DNA of 64,000 bases from Patiria pectinifera (GCA_029964075.1 CM057135.1:23772863-23836862), one strand, 5' to 3'; shown: positions 11,901 through 24,100, counted from the first letter of the stretch. The notes: generated by a model from the sequence alone, not told the origin. Made by a program: numbers and translations.

Positions 11901-14900
11901 GCGCGATAACGAATTTATCTTCAAGCAAACTTGACGCGCAGTACAGTTGGAACTAGCACGCTTTACACGGACATTCAGCAGCTTAGCGTATGCAGCTGGA
12001 ATGTCGCTCGCATCTTGGAATAGCGCAATACGCGGAGTGCGGTATGGACCGTGGCCGTGCGGTATGGTTATATGTAGCACGGCTTGTTGCCATGGATCGA
12101 CCAATCAGGATCGACGATTCAAGTTTGCTTGAAGATAACATAGAGTATTACATTTCTTATTAATATAAACAATATTGGAAAGGAAATGATCGCGCAAACA
12201 CGTACTGCACGTTGTGAATAACAACACCAAGTACACGATAACAATCCATTACTATCCAATTGCGGTATCGAATCAGGATACAGGAAGACAGTTTCCTATC
12301 CAGGGCTTACTATTGAAAACGTGATTGGAAAAAAAGGTAAGCACTGGGGACGAGGTTGGTGTTTTAGGATAACCGCTGAAGAGATCGTGCACAGCCATAG
12401 AGCCATATTGTTGGTAGAGTACATCATTTTGTGAGGGACATAAGCGCTATATTTAGAAGTCAATATTATTATAAAATAATTATTATTAGTATGGTTTTCT
12501 TTCAAACAGATGTTTGAAATAGGATAAGTAAATAGTCCAAAACATAACATTTTCGGGGATTTCAGGACGCAGTCTTTAAAACAACTGGATGCAAGGTGTG
12601 TTTTTTTTATTAGCAACGCACACCAGCAGTTTGAAACGGAAAATAAAATACGAGGGAAATATGGACAAAACGTCGAAAGAAATATCCAGCTTGATAACCC
12701 ATTTTGAATTTTGTTGGAGAAATAACTTAATACTGTTAAAAAAATACTTTTCTGGACATACAAATACACTTTTGCATACAAACCAACAAAAGTGAAGGTG
12801 CGCGTAACGCAACTTTTGCCCCACGCGCTAACAAATCGTGACAGTTTTCACGAAGAGGCGAATTTAGTAATTCAATGTCTGAAAAAACATTCCAGAGAAT
12901 TGAGTTTAAAGTTGGTTCTTTTTTCATTTGACAATTTGAAACCTAAAGATGCATAAAATATGCAAGATTTAGGTATCAGAGGAAAGAAGAGATCATAATC
13001 TTCTTAAATAAAGCAAACTTTAAGAAAAACAGGTGACTAGTTTTGCAGAATTAATCAATTAAGAGAAGTGGCTGTTCGTGAAAACGAAAAAAAAGAGACC
13101 AATTAGCAATTCGTCCATTTATTCCTCGTATTTATTTTCTGTTCTAAAATGCTGGTGCGCGTTGCTAAAAAACCCAATGCATTCAGTTTGAAGTGCTATA
13201 TGCTTCAGAATAAGAACAGGGTACATGTGTAGCCCTCTAGCCTTCATCAACTTACAAAATGATGATCATTTTTAACGTCTTTTTCTCGTACTTGTGATTA
13301 ATTATTGGTTTAGAACATCTTGGGGCGGGGCTTTATTGCAAGCATTGGGAGCTCAATGTGCCTAACGGCCCGAACATGGGATGCTCTAAAGGAATCATAT
13401 TTTGAACGCGAACAAGAGACCTGTGCTTTGCTATGTGCCCAGTTTACTTTTTGGTATTATTGTTCTCCGTAGCTTGGTTATAGTGTCACTGGCATTAGTC
13501 TGGTGTTTGCAGGTTGGGGCGCTGCGTACGCTGTGACTGCTACCCTCTGGGGCTACATTGTCGATAAAAAGGTGATTTACATACAATTTACGTCTGTGAC
13601 AAATCATAAATATCTTTGTCATCGTTCTGTTTTAAATATATATTTATCTGTAAAAAAAGTCAACTAAGAGGCATTATGATAAATTGCACTTTCCCAAAAA
13701 GTAACCTACCGAATTATTATCACAAAATTACCAAAAAAACCGATTGTACTGGCACTAAACATTTCTGGAAACGTTTCCGTCTTGCTTTATAATGTCCAAC
13801 TATCAGTCAAGTGACTGGATTTTTTTTGGTATTTTTTTTTAAGCCAAGAGTGTCATGGACGAAATCGTGTTTCGTGGATAAAAGGTTGTGAATGGTTTAT
13901 CACTGTTATCTTATCTTAAAGTGTAATATCTTTCAGCTGAAACCTTAACGGGTTACGTTTTGAACGTTCTAGTAATTTAAAAACAAAAACAAAAACAAAA
14001 CAAAACAGCTTTCTTTCATTGTCTACCTTTACGTATATAGGGGATCTCAAGAATCCTAATGGTTATGGGAGTGTTTGCTTCTGCAATAGGTTTCATCCTA
14101 ATTGGGCCCTCTCCGTTCTTCAATATTCCCCCGTGAGTAAAGTTTAGTTTTTTCCTAACGGCTTCATTTGATTAAAAAAAAATGTACAGTCCAGTGAGTG
14201 ACTGTAACAAAGTTGAGTTTTATTTTTGCTGGTCCCAGACAAAAGTCATCTTTGAACCTGACTGACTGACTCACTCATTGTCACTTGTAACTTACACGAG
14301 GTGTCGGCTAGTGAGGACAGTCTGTTTGGTGCATGTAAAGCTTGACAAACGTGTTCGTGCAGCTTTCTCTCCTTTTCTCATTTTTGTGGGCAACATATTC
14401 ACTCCTTGCCTCCAATCTTGCATTGTGCAGCTGTCTACATCTCCTAGATAACACAAGGCAACTTTTATATAGCATTCATCTGTCAGCAGTCATTGGATAC
14501 TGCTGAAATTCCCCATGACTGGAGGATTGCAAACGTAGCGCCCATATATCAGAAAGGTGGTTGCAGTGTACCAATTACCAACCAGTATCGCTCACAACAA
14601 TGCATGTAAAATCCTTGAGTATATCATCTTCAGCCATATGATGGGTCATTATGATACTCGTGAGGTCTTAATCGAAAGTCAACATGGCTTCCGCCATGGC
14701 CGCTCTTGTGAATTACAGCTTATCATCGTAGCTAATGATTTTGCAAAAGCCCGGGATGACAGAAAGTAAACGAACTCCATTACCTTTGACTTCTCCAAGG
14801 CTTTTGATCGAGTACCCCACCAAAGGCTCCTACTTAAATTACAACACTCTGGAGTTTGAGGCCTCTCTTGAAGAGGCTCAACAACTTCTTTACCAAAATA

Positions 14901-17900
14901 TCTCAACGAGTTGTGCTGGAAGGCGAAGCCTCAGAGAGTCCGGTCAATTTTGATTTGGAAGAAATTGCAATAGAAACAATTTAATTGTCAACCAACTTTA
15001 AATAAATACACAGAACATGTGAACTAGAACAATACAGTCGAACACCTTTATAACAAGGTCCTTGTGACTTTACAAATTACCTTGTTGTAACAGGTACCTT
15101 GTATTAACAGTATTGGAAAACAAAGACTTGGGACTTCAAACTTTGCTTGTTATAAGCAGGATGTAGTATTAACAGTGCTCTTCTTATCAGGGTTCGAATG
15201 AAGAACAAGAACATGTGAAAACTCTATTTTTTTATGGAGTGGAAAGGTGTTTTTAAAGCTCTTTTTGAAAATACAATTTGAGTTGTTCGTACCTGAACTA
15301 TGGAGGGCACCCTTCAGTTCAGACTTCGTCTGGTGACTTTCCTCAAATTTACCTACATCGTAGTATTCATAGGATGGAATTTGTGCCGGGTTGATGCAAA
15401 TCAATATTAGGTTTGTTTGCCCTTCACCGACGCATAAACACTGTATTCTCAGTGTGTTACCTCCCAAGGTTAAAGTTGGGAAAATACTCGGGTGAGACTC
15501 GATCCCACGACCTCTTGCTTTCCAATGCAGACGTCTTACCACTCGACCACCGAGCTTCAGGATCGGTATAGGTTGGTTCTAATTTGATGTACATAGTACC
15601 GCATTAAGGTAAGACGTCTGCACTAGAAAGCAGGAGATGATGAGTTCGAGTCCTACCCGAGTTATTATTTTTTTTCAAACTTTTACTCGGGAGGTAACAC
15701 ACTGAGTATACAGTGTCTATTATGTCTGTGAAGGGCAAAAAACCTAAATTTTGATTTACATTGTAACAGGTAATGCATAGGATTTGTGACCATAGGTGAC
15801 TGCGACAGACTAAGCACCATCGGTATCTTGGAAAAGTATCATTTCACGTGATATGGAGTTTATTTTTGCTGTCTAATATAAATAATATGACTTAATTATA
15901 CACAAAAGCAGTATGGTGATGTGATTTGGTTAAAATTTAGGCCTTTGACGGGAATATCTTCCTTTCTTAATCAGAATATCACCGGGCAGAATGTATGTAC
16001 ACCAGTGGACAAGTGTGTTTTTGTAATGAGCTACACGAAACGCTTGTAAGTTGTATGCCAGGAATAATGGCTGTCGCTGGCGGAAGCACTGGACGATTTG
16101 CTTATTGTCAGAGCAGGCCAAAGTGAACATATTGAATTTCGCCTCAAGACTTAAACATTTACTGCAATCTGAATTGTGTAGAAAAGTACAATAAAATTTA
16201 GGCTTATGCTCGATATACAAATATATTTATCTTCATTTCGGCTGTTTTAGATTGTACAAATTTCCAACAAATGAGGTTGTGCCAATAAACTCAATTTCTC
16301 CACAAATTCTGAATTTCGGATTTATACCCCACATAAAACGACAAATATAGCAAATTTAAAGATTGGACTGAGACCCCATGTTCACGTTTTTAACTATGCC
16401 GATGCAAGGATCTCACGGGAACGAATGATTTACTGAGCTGCAATACTGTTCAATAAATTGGTGGAAAATAATTAAGGTAGTAAAAGAAAATCCAAATTCT
16501 TCTTAATAAAACCCTATACCCTAAAGTTTGGCGCGGCAACTTCCCGGCAAGGTAAAAATCAGAACGATTTCGATACATTATGTTGACAGGAAAAAGCCTT
16601 CTGTTTTGATCAGTCGTGTTTCCCGACGTTTCCAGTGTGATGTGAACGGATATGCTGACGGGCAACTGACGCTGATCATGAAACATTGTCACAGTGCAAA
16701 GGACAGTTTACGTGTGAACGCGTTACAAAAAAATCAGTCAAGAAAAGGCAAGTAAAACAACCTTTCCACTCCCTGGATAAAATTTTCCACTCCCTGGATA
16801 AAATGTTAATCGTGATTTTTCCTTCGTGTGATAGTGTTAAAATAAATTATTTTGCAATTACTTCTAGGTCAAAGCTGTTTTGTAGTAAATTGACCGGACT
16901 CGGCGTCATATTCTTTCTGAAGTGGCCCCAAGGCACGGTTCTATACATGTATAGGGTAACTGCTCTTCCCAACATTCATAAACGACATATCAGACTCCGT
17001 CACATCGTCTTCACGTCTATTCGCCGATGATTTCATGTACTAGTCTATAAAGACCGTAGATGACTGCAGAGCTCTTCTGAAAGATCTTAATACGCTGCGC
17101 TCCTGGACAACCAAGTGGCAGATGAAGTTCAATTCAGACAATTGCCATGTGATGCAAGTCTCCCAACGCATAAACAACATAATTATGTAGGCTTTGACTA
17201 TCACCTTGGTGATGACATAATAGGACGTCAGTTAAACGAACATCCACACCTTTCACAACCACAACTTTCACATCCAAGTTCTCATGGAAGACGCACATAT
17301 CAAACATCACCTTGAAAGCCAACCGGGTCCTAGGGTATATTAAAAGGAATATGAAGCATTGCAACCCACGGTTGAAACACCAAGCTAACATTTCTCTGGT
17401 CAGGCTACATCTAGAATATCGCACCACTGTTTGAAATCCCCAACACCAAACTACACTATCAACCAGGTTGAAGCCATTCAGAATAGAACAACTAGATTTG
17501 TGCAGAACATCTACTAACGTACTGAAGTGTGAGTGCAATGCTGCTGAATCTGCAGTGGGCTTCATTTCAATCCAGACGGGAAGCGATCATCAAAACCATG
17601 CTGTACAAGATATCACACCACCTCACTGCAATAAGCAAAGATGACAGATACCAGACCAAGAAACTACCATCCGGCAAGATACCAACTTCTCACAATACCA
17701 TTCATCTCTAAGGACATCTTATTCCTGCCTACAGCAGTCTGACTCTCAGAATGCCCATCTTGTAGACGTCATCACTAGCTCCGTCTGTGGACGTCTTTAA
17801 GGCACACATCTCTGCCCGCTAGCTCCAAGATTGGAGTTGTTTCGCCCACTTAACTTGTCTTTTGCACAAGCTTCCCCCTGCTTCACATGCACCTAATTAA

Positions 17901-20863
17901 GCTTCACCTCAGCGTTAACAGTCAGAAGTGAACTCTGCTGAGTACTGGCGTAGATGTAGATGTAGATGCATCGTACCAGATTAACCAGTGACTCAATGAG
18001 TGGTCTAAATCCGGTCCACTGTGTAGACCAGATGCATGAAAAGACTTTCATTGAACAGGCGTTCTGTATCAACTTGTATAGAATTTTCGGTGCTCTGGGA
18101 CCAGCTTTACTAAACTCATCTTGTTTTGTTTTTATCAGAAGCATGACTTTAATTGGTGTTGCCTTGCCCGTCACCTCCTGTGTGATATCCATGGTCAATG
18201 TTCCATCAATGCCAGATATTCTCATCACAACAAAGTAAGTTTTTAGTTTGTAATGTGAAACTGCATTAATTTTTCTGGTGTAATTTTAAAGTTTTTAGTT
18301 CTCTGAGAAATTGAGACTTTGTACAAATGTACAAAGCATCTCCTCATGTGTATCACAGGGGAACAAAAAACCTGTCTTGTACCCCAGAGTCATATCCCAG
18401 CTGGTTCCGGTCTTGTAGAAGCTTGGTTACCTCTGATCGGGGGTGTCCCGTCAAGGCTTTAATCCTTTCCATCCATCTTGCTTTTGGACGTCCGGGTCTA
18501 CAAGAACCTTCGATTTTGCCTTAAATTAGCATGCTTCGATGTTAATAATTCACAATTAGTTTTTATCTTTTTCAATATGCTCAATTAATCGCTGGGGTAT
18601 CCTTTTAATAGTTTCTTCAATCTTCAGAGAGAAAAAAAAAATAATATATTGTTAACAAAGTTACGTAGATATTTGTATATCCTGTTCTTCACTTCATCTT
18701 TGTCATACAGATGGTATGGTATCCCTGAAAATCTAGGACTGAATAGTGTTGTATCCGGTCTATGGTTTGCGTCATTGTCATTGGGGTAAGTTAAATGCTG
18801 CATGCAACTGCATTAGTTTGTATCAGCTGGTAATTGGATTGCTGTTTGTTTTGCCGGTGCTGCACTGGTGCCGGTGTAGCATGAATTTAGGTTTTATGAA
18901 ATACGGACTCATTGGTGGTATTGCGCATGCTCATGTATAGATAATTAGGAGAGGGACTGGTCACGTGAGAGGGTTTAACCAATAAAAGAGAAAAAGAGTC
19001 CGATTTTCATACATGTCCGATTTTCATATGACACCGGTGCTGCGCTGTTGCAACTGTGCATGTTGTTGCTGCTGCGCATGTTGTTGCTGCTGCACATGCT
19101 GTTGCTGCTGTTACCGATGTTGCTGTTGTTGCTGCTGCTGCTGTTGTTGCTGCTGTTGCTGTTGTTGCTGTGGCTGCTGCTATTGCTGCTACCGTTGCTG
19201 CTGTTGTTTCCGTTGCTGTTGCTTTTGTTGCTGCTGTTGGTGTTGCTGTTGTTGGTGCTGTTTTTTGATGCTGTTGCTGCTGCTGATACCGTTGTAGCTT
19301 TTGCTGTAGCTACCGTTGCTGATGATGTTGCAGTTGGATGATATTGCATTAGGATTATGATCACATACTATTTCGTGAATTTGTCGATTCTATGGCAGGT
19401 CAATGCTGGGCCCTATCATAAGCGGTACCTTGACCGATTACTATGGATTTGATTACGCAACAACAGTGTTAGCATGTGGCTTTCTTGTGATTACGCTTAT
19501 AATGTGTTTCTTCGGGGTCTGGGAGTACCGATGTGGAAAAGGGTAGGTGTGTCAGAGTTATATGAGTAATGAATATGTATATTTTGAGGGCGGGGCGCAG
19601 AAACTTTTGAGACGCTTCATCATCATCATCAGGTCGGCCACAGCCGCTTGGTGGCAGCAAACAAATGCACCACGTGGCGGCGCCAGACTATTTTTTTTTT
19701 CAATGGGGAAACATCGGGGCAATTTTTTGGGGCAGTCAAAATAAAATCTGATATCTAAAATCTAAGGGGTAGTATTCGACATGTATGCATAGCCTGGGTA
19801 CGCATGCGTGCCCATTTGCAATGGTCCGGAAATAAAAGCAACTTGTGTAGTCGTTTGTAATGAATAAGAAATGTATCAAACCGCAGAATTATGTACAACA
19901 AATGTATGACAAATGTACAAATACGTTGGCTGCACGATATCTTCGGCTGTATAAATGACTGTCGCGTGTTTTGTCATCCAAAGTAGTAGCAATGTTTATA
20001 ATGATTTCATTGGCCCGAAATGTGTTATGTTAGCATGTTTCCACTAAGGAAAGAAGACATACACAACAGATCTAGACTAAAGAGATTTGGATGCAGCCTA
20101 GACTAATGTGTTTATGCTCAAAATGACTGAAACAACAAAAAATGACTGGTTTGTTTGCTGCCACCAAGCGTCTGAAAATTCTCTTTGATTCTGTGAGTCA
20201 TTTATTTAATTTAATTGGTTATCTAATCAGTTCACCACAGATGACGAGGCTAGAATGTTTTGTCCACTTTAACCAAAAAGGGGGAAAACGCCTAAAGCGG
20301 AATATATACATACGACATTTTAAACACATAATGCGTGGACCCGATATGTCATATTTAGTATTCTATTTATTTAAAACATCTTGTGATTGGGCAATAGGTT
20401 CTCTCGAATGACGTTTCATCGTACATCCGCGGCATTTTGCGCATTAAATTTTTGGCTGTGGCGCATCCGGTTCGTTAGTGTGACGTCATCTCATTCAACC
20501 CTGCTGCTTCACATGGTGTAGCATAGCACGAATGTAGCCGGAAGTTAACGCACTTCGAGCGTTTATCCCATGGGCGCTAGTAAAAAGTGGTGCGCGCGCA
20601 TGTATAAAAGTTTGAGCAACATGCGCGCGCATTTAGAACATAAATTTGCACCCTGCGCGCATACGAGTTGTAATTTTCCTACGAAGATAACGTCCTTTTA
20701 GAGGAGTCTATTGGTCTCTCGTCCATCCTTTTGCCAGGCTCAGATTAACTTAATATACATTGTTCTTGACCATTTCAGGAGGCGATTGCCAAAACACTGG
20801 CTTGTTGAGGAGGCTAGCTCAACAGAAAAAGAGAGGGTGTCACTTCTTTCAAAAGAGAATTAA
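5962..20863 (+). CDS. SLC18B1-like: SLC18B1-like MFS transporter, left copy (exons 3-13; 5' part outside the window)
   Basis: Exons, plus strand: 5962-6035, 6819-6966, 7949-8017, 8310-8397, 10615-10751, 13473-13571, 14041-14132, 18139-18234, 18711-18785, 19399-19542, 20779-20863, with a TAA stop at 20861-20863. All borders are GT-AG and phases join without a break. Exons 3-6 carry TM3-TM6, exon 7 TM7, exon 8 TM8, exon 9 TM9, exon 10 TM10, exons 11-12 TM11-TM12 and exon 13 the cytosolic tail with ERVSLL. Exons 1-2 would lie left of the window. Compared with the right copy I see a Gly/Val difference early in exon 4 (FVGDMP versus FVVDMP) and a last residue of Asn versus Thr. This copy keeps exon 7. 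With exons 1-2 of the right copy the total is 1482 nt, a 493-residue protein, about the usual length for the family. Introns hold the MITEs, LINE, SINEs and microsatellites listed separately and otherwise nothing I recognise. Confidence 0.85.
6326..6392. repeat. 17-bp tandem repeat, left arm intron
   Basis: About four copies of a unit of the form TATGTTCCCCAATACC lie in the intron after exon 3. The right-arm partner is about 44715-44790. Confidence 0.75.
7014..7112. repeat. Perfect 42-bp hairpin, complete only in the left arm
   Basis: The stem is 7014-7055 paired with 7071-7112 without mismatch around a 15-base loop. Imperfect pairing extends outward through AATAAATGTGTGCTCG at 6990. It starts only about 50 bases after the exon 4 donor. 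The right arm has only part of one stem (44070-44100) and no hairpin. Confidence 0.9.
7129..7610. mobile_element. Putative MITE in intron 4 (left arm)
   Basis: The inverted ends are TTATTTCCATTCATAAATACC and, from the other side, TTATTCCTTATTCATAAATACC. The interior is non-coding and contains two GTTTAAGACC motifs also present in the neighbouring hairpin. The right-arm counterpart is about 43596-44070. No target duplication was identified. Confidence 0.5.
8508..8605. repeat. Degenerate minisatellite in the intron after exon 6 (left arm)
   Basis: Tandem, imperfect units of the form ACCACGCCCATG / ACGACTATGCCAATG. The partner in the right arm is about 42608-42722. Spacing and sequence are too irregular for a CRISPR array, and the context is eukaryotic. 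Confidence 0.7.
8637..9263. mobile_element. MITE A with repeated GTTTTCACGAAG motif (left arm)
   Basis: The ends are CGTCACCGTTTTCACGAAG and its inverse. Between them the same motif recurs: near 8811 (degenerate), 8892 and 9003 on plus, with the terminal inverse at 9243-9263. Each is followed by GAGCCACATA or a near variant. The interior is non-coding. In the right arm one end is missing, because the exon 7 deletion begins inside this element. No clear target duplication. Confidence 0.7.
9264..11350. other. Left-only intronic sequence around exon 7
   Basis: Apart from exon 7 (10615-10751) I see no gene, RNA or clear repeat here. It is part of the 9233-11816 block that has no equivalent in the right arm. 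Confidence 0.7.
10615..10751 (+). CDS. SLC18B1-like: Exon 7 of the transporter, present only in the left arm
   Basis: The exon encodes a hydrophilic linker followed by LPAVWVVLLASSFSFLAYSA and DPVLAPHLKQ, the seventh membrane segment, with a GTATG donor. The acceptor at 10613-10614 is chosen because it is the only nearby AG that matches the phase left by exon 6; its pyrimidine tract is poor, so the 5' border is less sure than the rest. At 137 nt it is not a multiple of three, so skipping or deleting it breaks the frame. The sequence is not found anywhere in the right arm. Confidence 0.8.
11351..12145. mobile_element. Cluster of CTTCAAGCAAACTTGA-ended MITEs with a GC-rich hairpin (left arm)
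   Basis: Two partial or whole copies share the subterminal block GATCCTGATTGGTCGATCC and CATGGCAACAAGC (11383-11412 and 12087-12115). The second ends ATCTTCAAGCAAACTTGA on both sides (about 11916-11935 and 12118-12138). Between them, 11788-11910 is a palindromic segment built from TTCCGTGTTCCAC and AATGTAGTGCGTCTG. This cluster marks one edge of the block missing from the right arm. Confidence 0.65.
12610..13168. mobile_element. MITE B with TTAGCAACGC ends (left arm)
   Basis: The inverted ends start TTAGCAACGCNCACCAGCA and pair imperfectly for about 55 bp, through AAATACGAGG. Inside are two inward-facing copies of the GTTTTCACGAA motif (12843 and 13073-13087) that also occurs in MITE A. Non-coding. 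Partner: 40255-40803. Confidence 0.72.
15370..15558 (-). repeat. tRNA-derived SINE, first of a head-to-head pair (left arm)
   Basis: The head, minus 15556-15490, has a polymerase III box A (GGTCGAGTGGTAAGACG) and box B (GATCGAGTCTC), with terminal pairing GCTCGG...CCGAG as in a tRNA. The body contains GGTAACACACTGAG and GCGTCGGTGAAGGGC, shared with the other copy. It is not a functional tRNA: the anticodon arm does not pair properly. Confidence 0.72.
15597..15780 (+). repeat. tRNA-derived SINE, second of the pair (left arm)
   Basis: It has the same body (GGTAACACACTGAG, GTGAAGGGCAAAAAACC) and a box B of GTTCGAGTCC. The 5' part of box A is degenerate. It lies about 40 bp from the first copy and points away from it. 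Confidence 0.68.
19045..19345. repeat. CTG/TTG trinucleotide repeat in intron 11 (left arm)
   Basis: About 300 bp of irregular (TTGCTGCTG)n sequence ends about 50 bp before the exon 12 acceptor. The long Cys-, Leu- or Ala-only reading frames over it are repeat artefacts. Exon 12 continues the transporter independently at 19399. Confidence 0.95.
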
Positions 20864-21130
20864 TTTCCTTTTGTTCATATTCGCCATGATAAATTTAATC
20901 AAAGTTTGCAACGGGTTTAGTTCAAACAAAATTACTTAGCTTTTTTACTGGACCGCTGAGCTTTTAAAATAATTGCAATGCCAAAATCAATAATTGCATT
21001 ATACATGTACATTGCAAATTTCAAGCTACATAAACTTAGGTCAACATCAAAGTTATTTTTCAATTAATTGGCGTACAGCTTAGCACAAAATTACTGATGT
21101 GTCATGAAAGTTGGATTGAGAATCACATAT

Positions 21131-24100
21131 TGTGGCGGAAAGTGAAGTGAGTTTTAGCTAGTCTAGTGCTAAAACAGTGATTGTGCGGGGATGACTGGGC
21201 GTGGCTTAGCGCTCAGCGACTGAATGCATGTACATGATTGGTTCCCAAATTCCACATGCATGTGTGGTTGTACATGCGTGCGTGTTTACTTGGGAGGTTG
21301 CACGTGATCGTGACGCTCTTTATTAGTTGAGTTGTGGACGGCGTGCAGTGAGGAAGTGTATTGCTTGTACACTGTGTTATGGGTACAGGCCGTCACTGTG
21401 CTTGAGTCGCGCTATGTACGAATATTCTGACGCAGCCGTACGAGTGACGCTGGCTTACATGGGTGAAGTTTGGTCATAGCACGAAGCTGAACGGGTTGTA
21501 TTCTTGCGCGGTGTACATTACTTACATTGGCGTGCGTTGTTTACAATTAGTGTGCATTACTTACATTGTGTATACCGTGTTGTGCATTGCTTATGTGGCA
21601 GAGCCAAGTTTTACTTGTAGTTTTTCAATGTATTTTTGTAGTGCTTTAGTATAGGAGTAGACCCCCTGAATAAATCACCCCTTTTTTACAAGATGTCCCC
21701 CACCCTTTCATAGTAGTGTTTCCCCTGATTAGCTTTCCCCAGTAACAGTCCACATTGTATGTAAATTGTTCCCGTGCCATTGGTTCCCCCTGTCCCAAGA
21801 CCATGTGCCCTGCCACCCTGTAAGACCACAGACCCCTCATGGTCAGTAGCAGACCAGTAGCAGTAGAGAGAGGACCGTGCATTATATTTCCTCTCTTTTC
21901 CCCTTGATTTTCTTGGGTGCGCCTTGCCCTATGTGAGTGTTTATCTGCTCGAGTTATTGGTGAGTTTTGATATATATTTTTCTTTGTATTTTCTCATTAA
22001 GTGTATTAAGTTTTAGAAGTTTTGATCTGTTTTGGTATTATTCAGAGTTTGACAATCAAGTTTTATAGAATTCTTGAACAGCCTTGTAGGAATTATCACT
22101 TGAAGTTTATTTAGAAATTGCTTGAGGAAAGTTAACTTGTATTGTTTGATTTGATTGATCAGGATCGTTAGACATTGTTAGAGTTCTGTTATTTTTGAGG
22201 AAAACTGTGTTGTCAGAAGTTTGATTTATTTCATTGACTAAGACTTAATTTCCGAAAAATGACTTGGATAAACGCATTGCATTGCCTTTTGATTATTAGG
22301 TTAATTGTTGATTTGATACTTTTCTTTTGACATCTGATTTCAGTATTTTGGATGGTGTTTTCTTCATTACCTTTATTGTTTTATTGTACATGTTTAAAGC
22401 CAAGAGGAGTGGTTTTCCCACCGACTTCTTACTGATTAGTTTGCCATGTTTATTCATTAGTTAGACTTGTCGTTTACTGTAGACCTGCATTTCCTTTATT
22501 TTGTATTTAGCCACCTGTTGCATTTAGTTATTCTTATCTGCTTTGGACCTTTGCAAGTTTACTGCTCAGGAATGTTGAATTCCCCCATTGGTGATTAGTC
22601 CCACCTGGTATTCAGAAGACAGGGACCACTGTTTATCTTGCTCATTAAGTATTCACAAGAGATTTTGGTGTTCTTGGCAAGACTGTATAGAAGGTCCACA
22701 GTGCATTGTTTATATTACTTTAGACCTAATGTAGCTTGAGTTTGTTTGCATTGTTTACCTGTTTCTTATTATATTCTTTACTCTCTTATCTTGTTAACAG
22801 ATTTCTGCCAGAAGTGTCTTTAAGGTCTTCTTATTATACACACTGTGTTGGTTAAATACTTTGGTTTTTAACTTGGTTTTAAGTCTTTGGTTTAATTTTT
22901 GTTTTAGGTTTGAGTCTTTGGTTTTTAGGTTTAAGTTTGGTTTTTAATCTTCGTGGGCTTGGTTTAATAATTATCTGATCATTTTTAAAGTTCTTGTAAA
23001 TAAATTCTTTTTGTCTTTTTTTGTTCGAAATCTAGAATTTGTGTCCCTTGTCTCTATTCATTCAATCTCCTCGCGCCTTTTCCCTTCAAAGATCCCGAGT
23101 TTAGTTTAGTCGTAGTAGTTTTAGTGCGAGTTTCCCATAGTGTGTCATTTTTCCAGGTTACACTTACATTTTTTTAAATTGTTACTGACGTAATAGCGCA
23201 CTGCTTACATTGTTGTACATTGTTGATGCTGTAGTGACTCTGCTGACAATGTGTTTGATTAGTATTGTTAATTTGTATCGTTAATTGTGCTGTGGTGTGT
23301 TGTCGGTTGATTGTTGTCTGTTGTTTGTGTTGTGTGTGATTGTTGTGGTTGTGTTCAGTCATGAGCGAACGTTTGCAGGGTCTAACGGGTAGCTCAAGTG
23401 CTGAGGCCGAGGTGCAGCGATTGCGAATGGAAGTTTAATTTCTGCGATGTAAAAAAATACCTCATTGCAAAGAAGTTGGAGGTGTCCATGCAGGTGCAGT
23501 CGAATGGTTTTCAAAAGACGGGGAACCTGAGCGCGCCAGGTGGGAGCCGGCGTATGCTCCATCCGTCGGATACCGATATGTTGGGAAGTGGTTGCCCGAA
23601 GAGACTACGTGGTAGTCGGGCGCAAAGTTAGTGCCTGAGTGGGCCCACAAACGTGCGAGGGAGGTGAGCTTTATGACGTGCGAGGGAGGTGAGCTTTATG
23701 GAGACCACACTCCTGAAGAACTCGGGATCAAGGATAACACCTAGAGCAGGGTCGACGCTAATCACCTGGGATGGAACTCCAGAGTCAAGTTATTAATGAC
23801 CTGACGCTGTTCCTGTTGGGCAAGGTGGCATGGAATAGGGTAAGCCAAGTACTAACCCGTTTGTCCGGGATAAGGAAAAAGTAAACCATACACTGGTTTA
23901 CAGCGATCTGCTAAGTTTTCACAACTTGATCAGTCGAGGCGAAGAACAGCAGTTCAGCTGAAAAAGTGGACGGCTCGTCAGTTGGTCATTGGCCACTGAA
24001 ACGAGGGGCACGTGTCCATGGTGACTTGGGTCCGAAGGGAAGTTTGAAGCCACCAGATCGTAGGCGAAACATAACCCCTGACCCGGTATGGTGGGAAAGT

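Larger units (their letters stand above)
14937..16900. mobile_element. ~1.96-kb element with AGTCCGGTCAATTT ends inside the LINE (left arm)
   Basis: A perfect 14-bp inverted terminal repeat, AGTCCGGTCAATTT / AAATTGACCGGACT, separates the two halves of the LINE RT reading. I recognise no transposase in it. It holds the head-to-head SINE pair. No target duplication is evident. A chance IR at the ends of another kind of insertion remains possible. Confidence 0.6.
14440..17970 (+). pseudogene. LINE (non-LTR) reverse transcriptase remnant, split by an insertion (left arm)
   Basis: 14440-14936 translates in pieces to typical LINE RT motifs: IPHDWRIANVAPIY, SQHGFRHGRSCELQLI and DFSKAFDRVPHQRLLLKL. 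The chain resumes at 16901 with PQGTVL, FINDISDSV and the catalytic FADD, then NTLRSWTTKWQMKFN. Several stops and frame changes make it inactive. The tail after 17700 is the 3' region, ending in a GTAGATGTAGATG-type short repeat near 17950, typical of L2/CR1-like LINEs; family assignment is by motif style only. The 14937-16900 segment is a separate insert. Confidence 0.78.

Noticed and set aside
15490-15556. Possible tRNA gene
   Set aside because: Boxes A and B are present but the anticodon arm pairs poorly and the sequence continues into a repeated SINE body, so it is a tRNA-derived SINE.
19013-19364. Long reading frames made of almost only Cys, Leu or Ala (and Ser/Asn on the other strand)
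   Set aside because: They are six-frame readings of the CTG trinucleotide repeat in intron 11; the flanking transporter exons show it is intronic.
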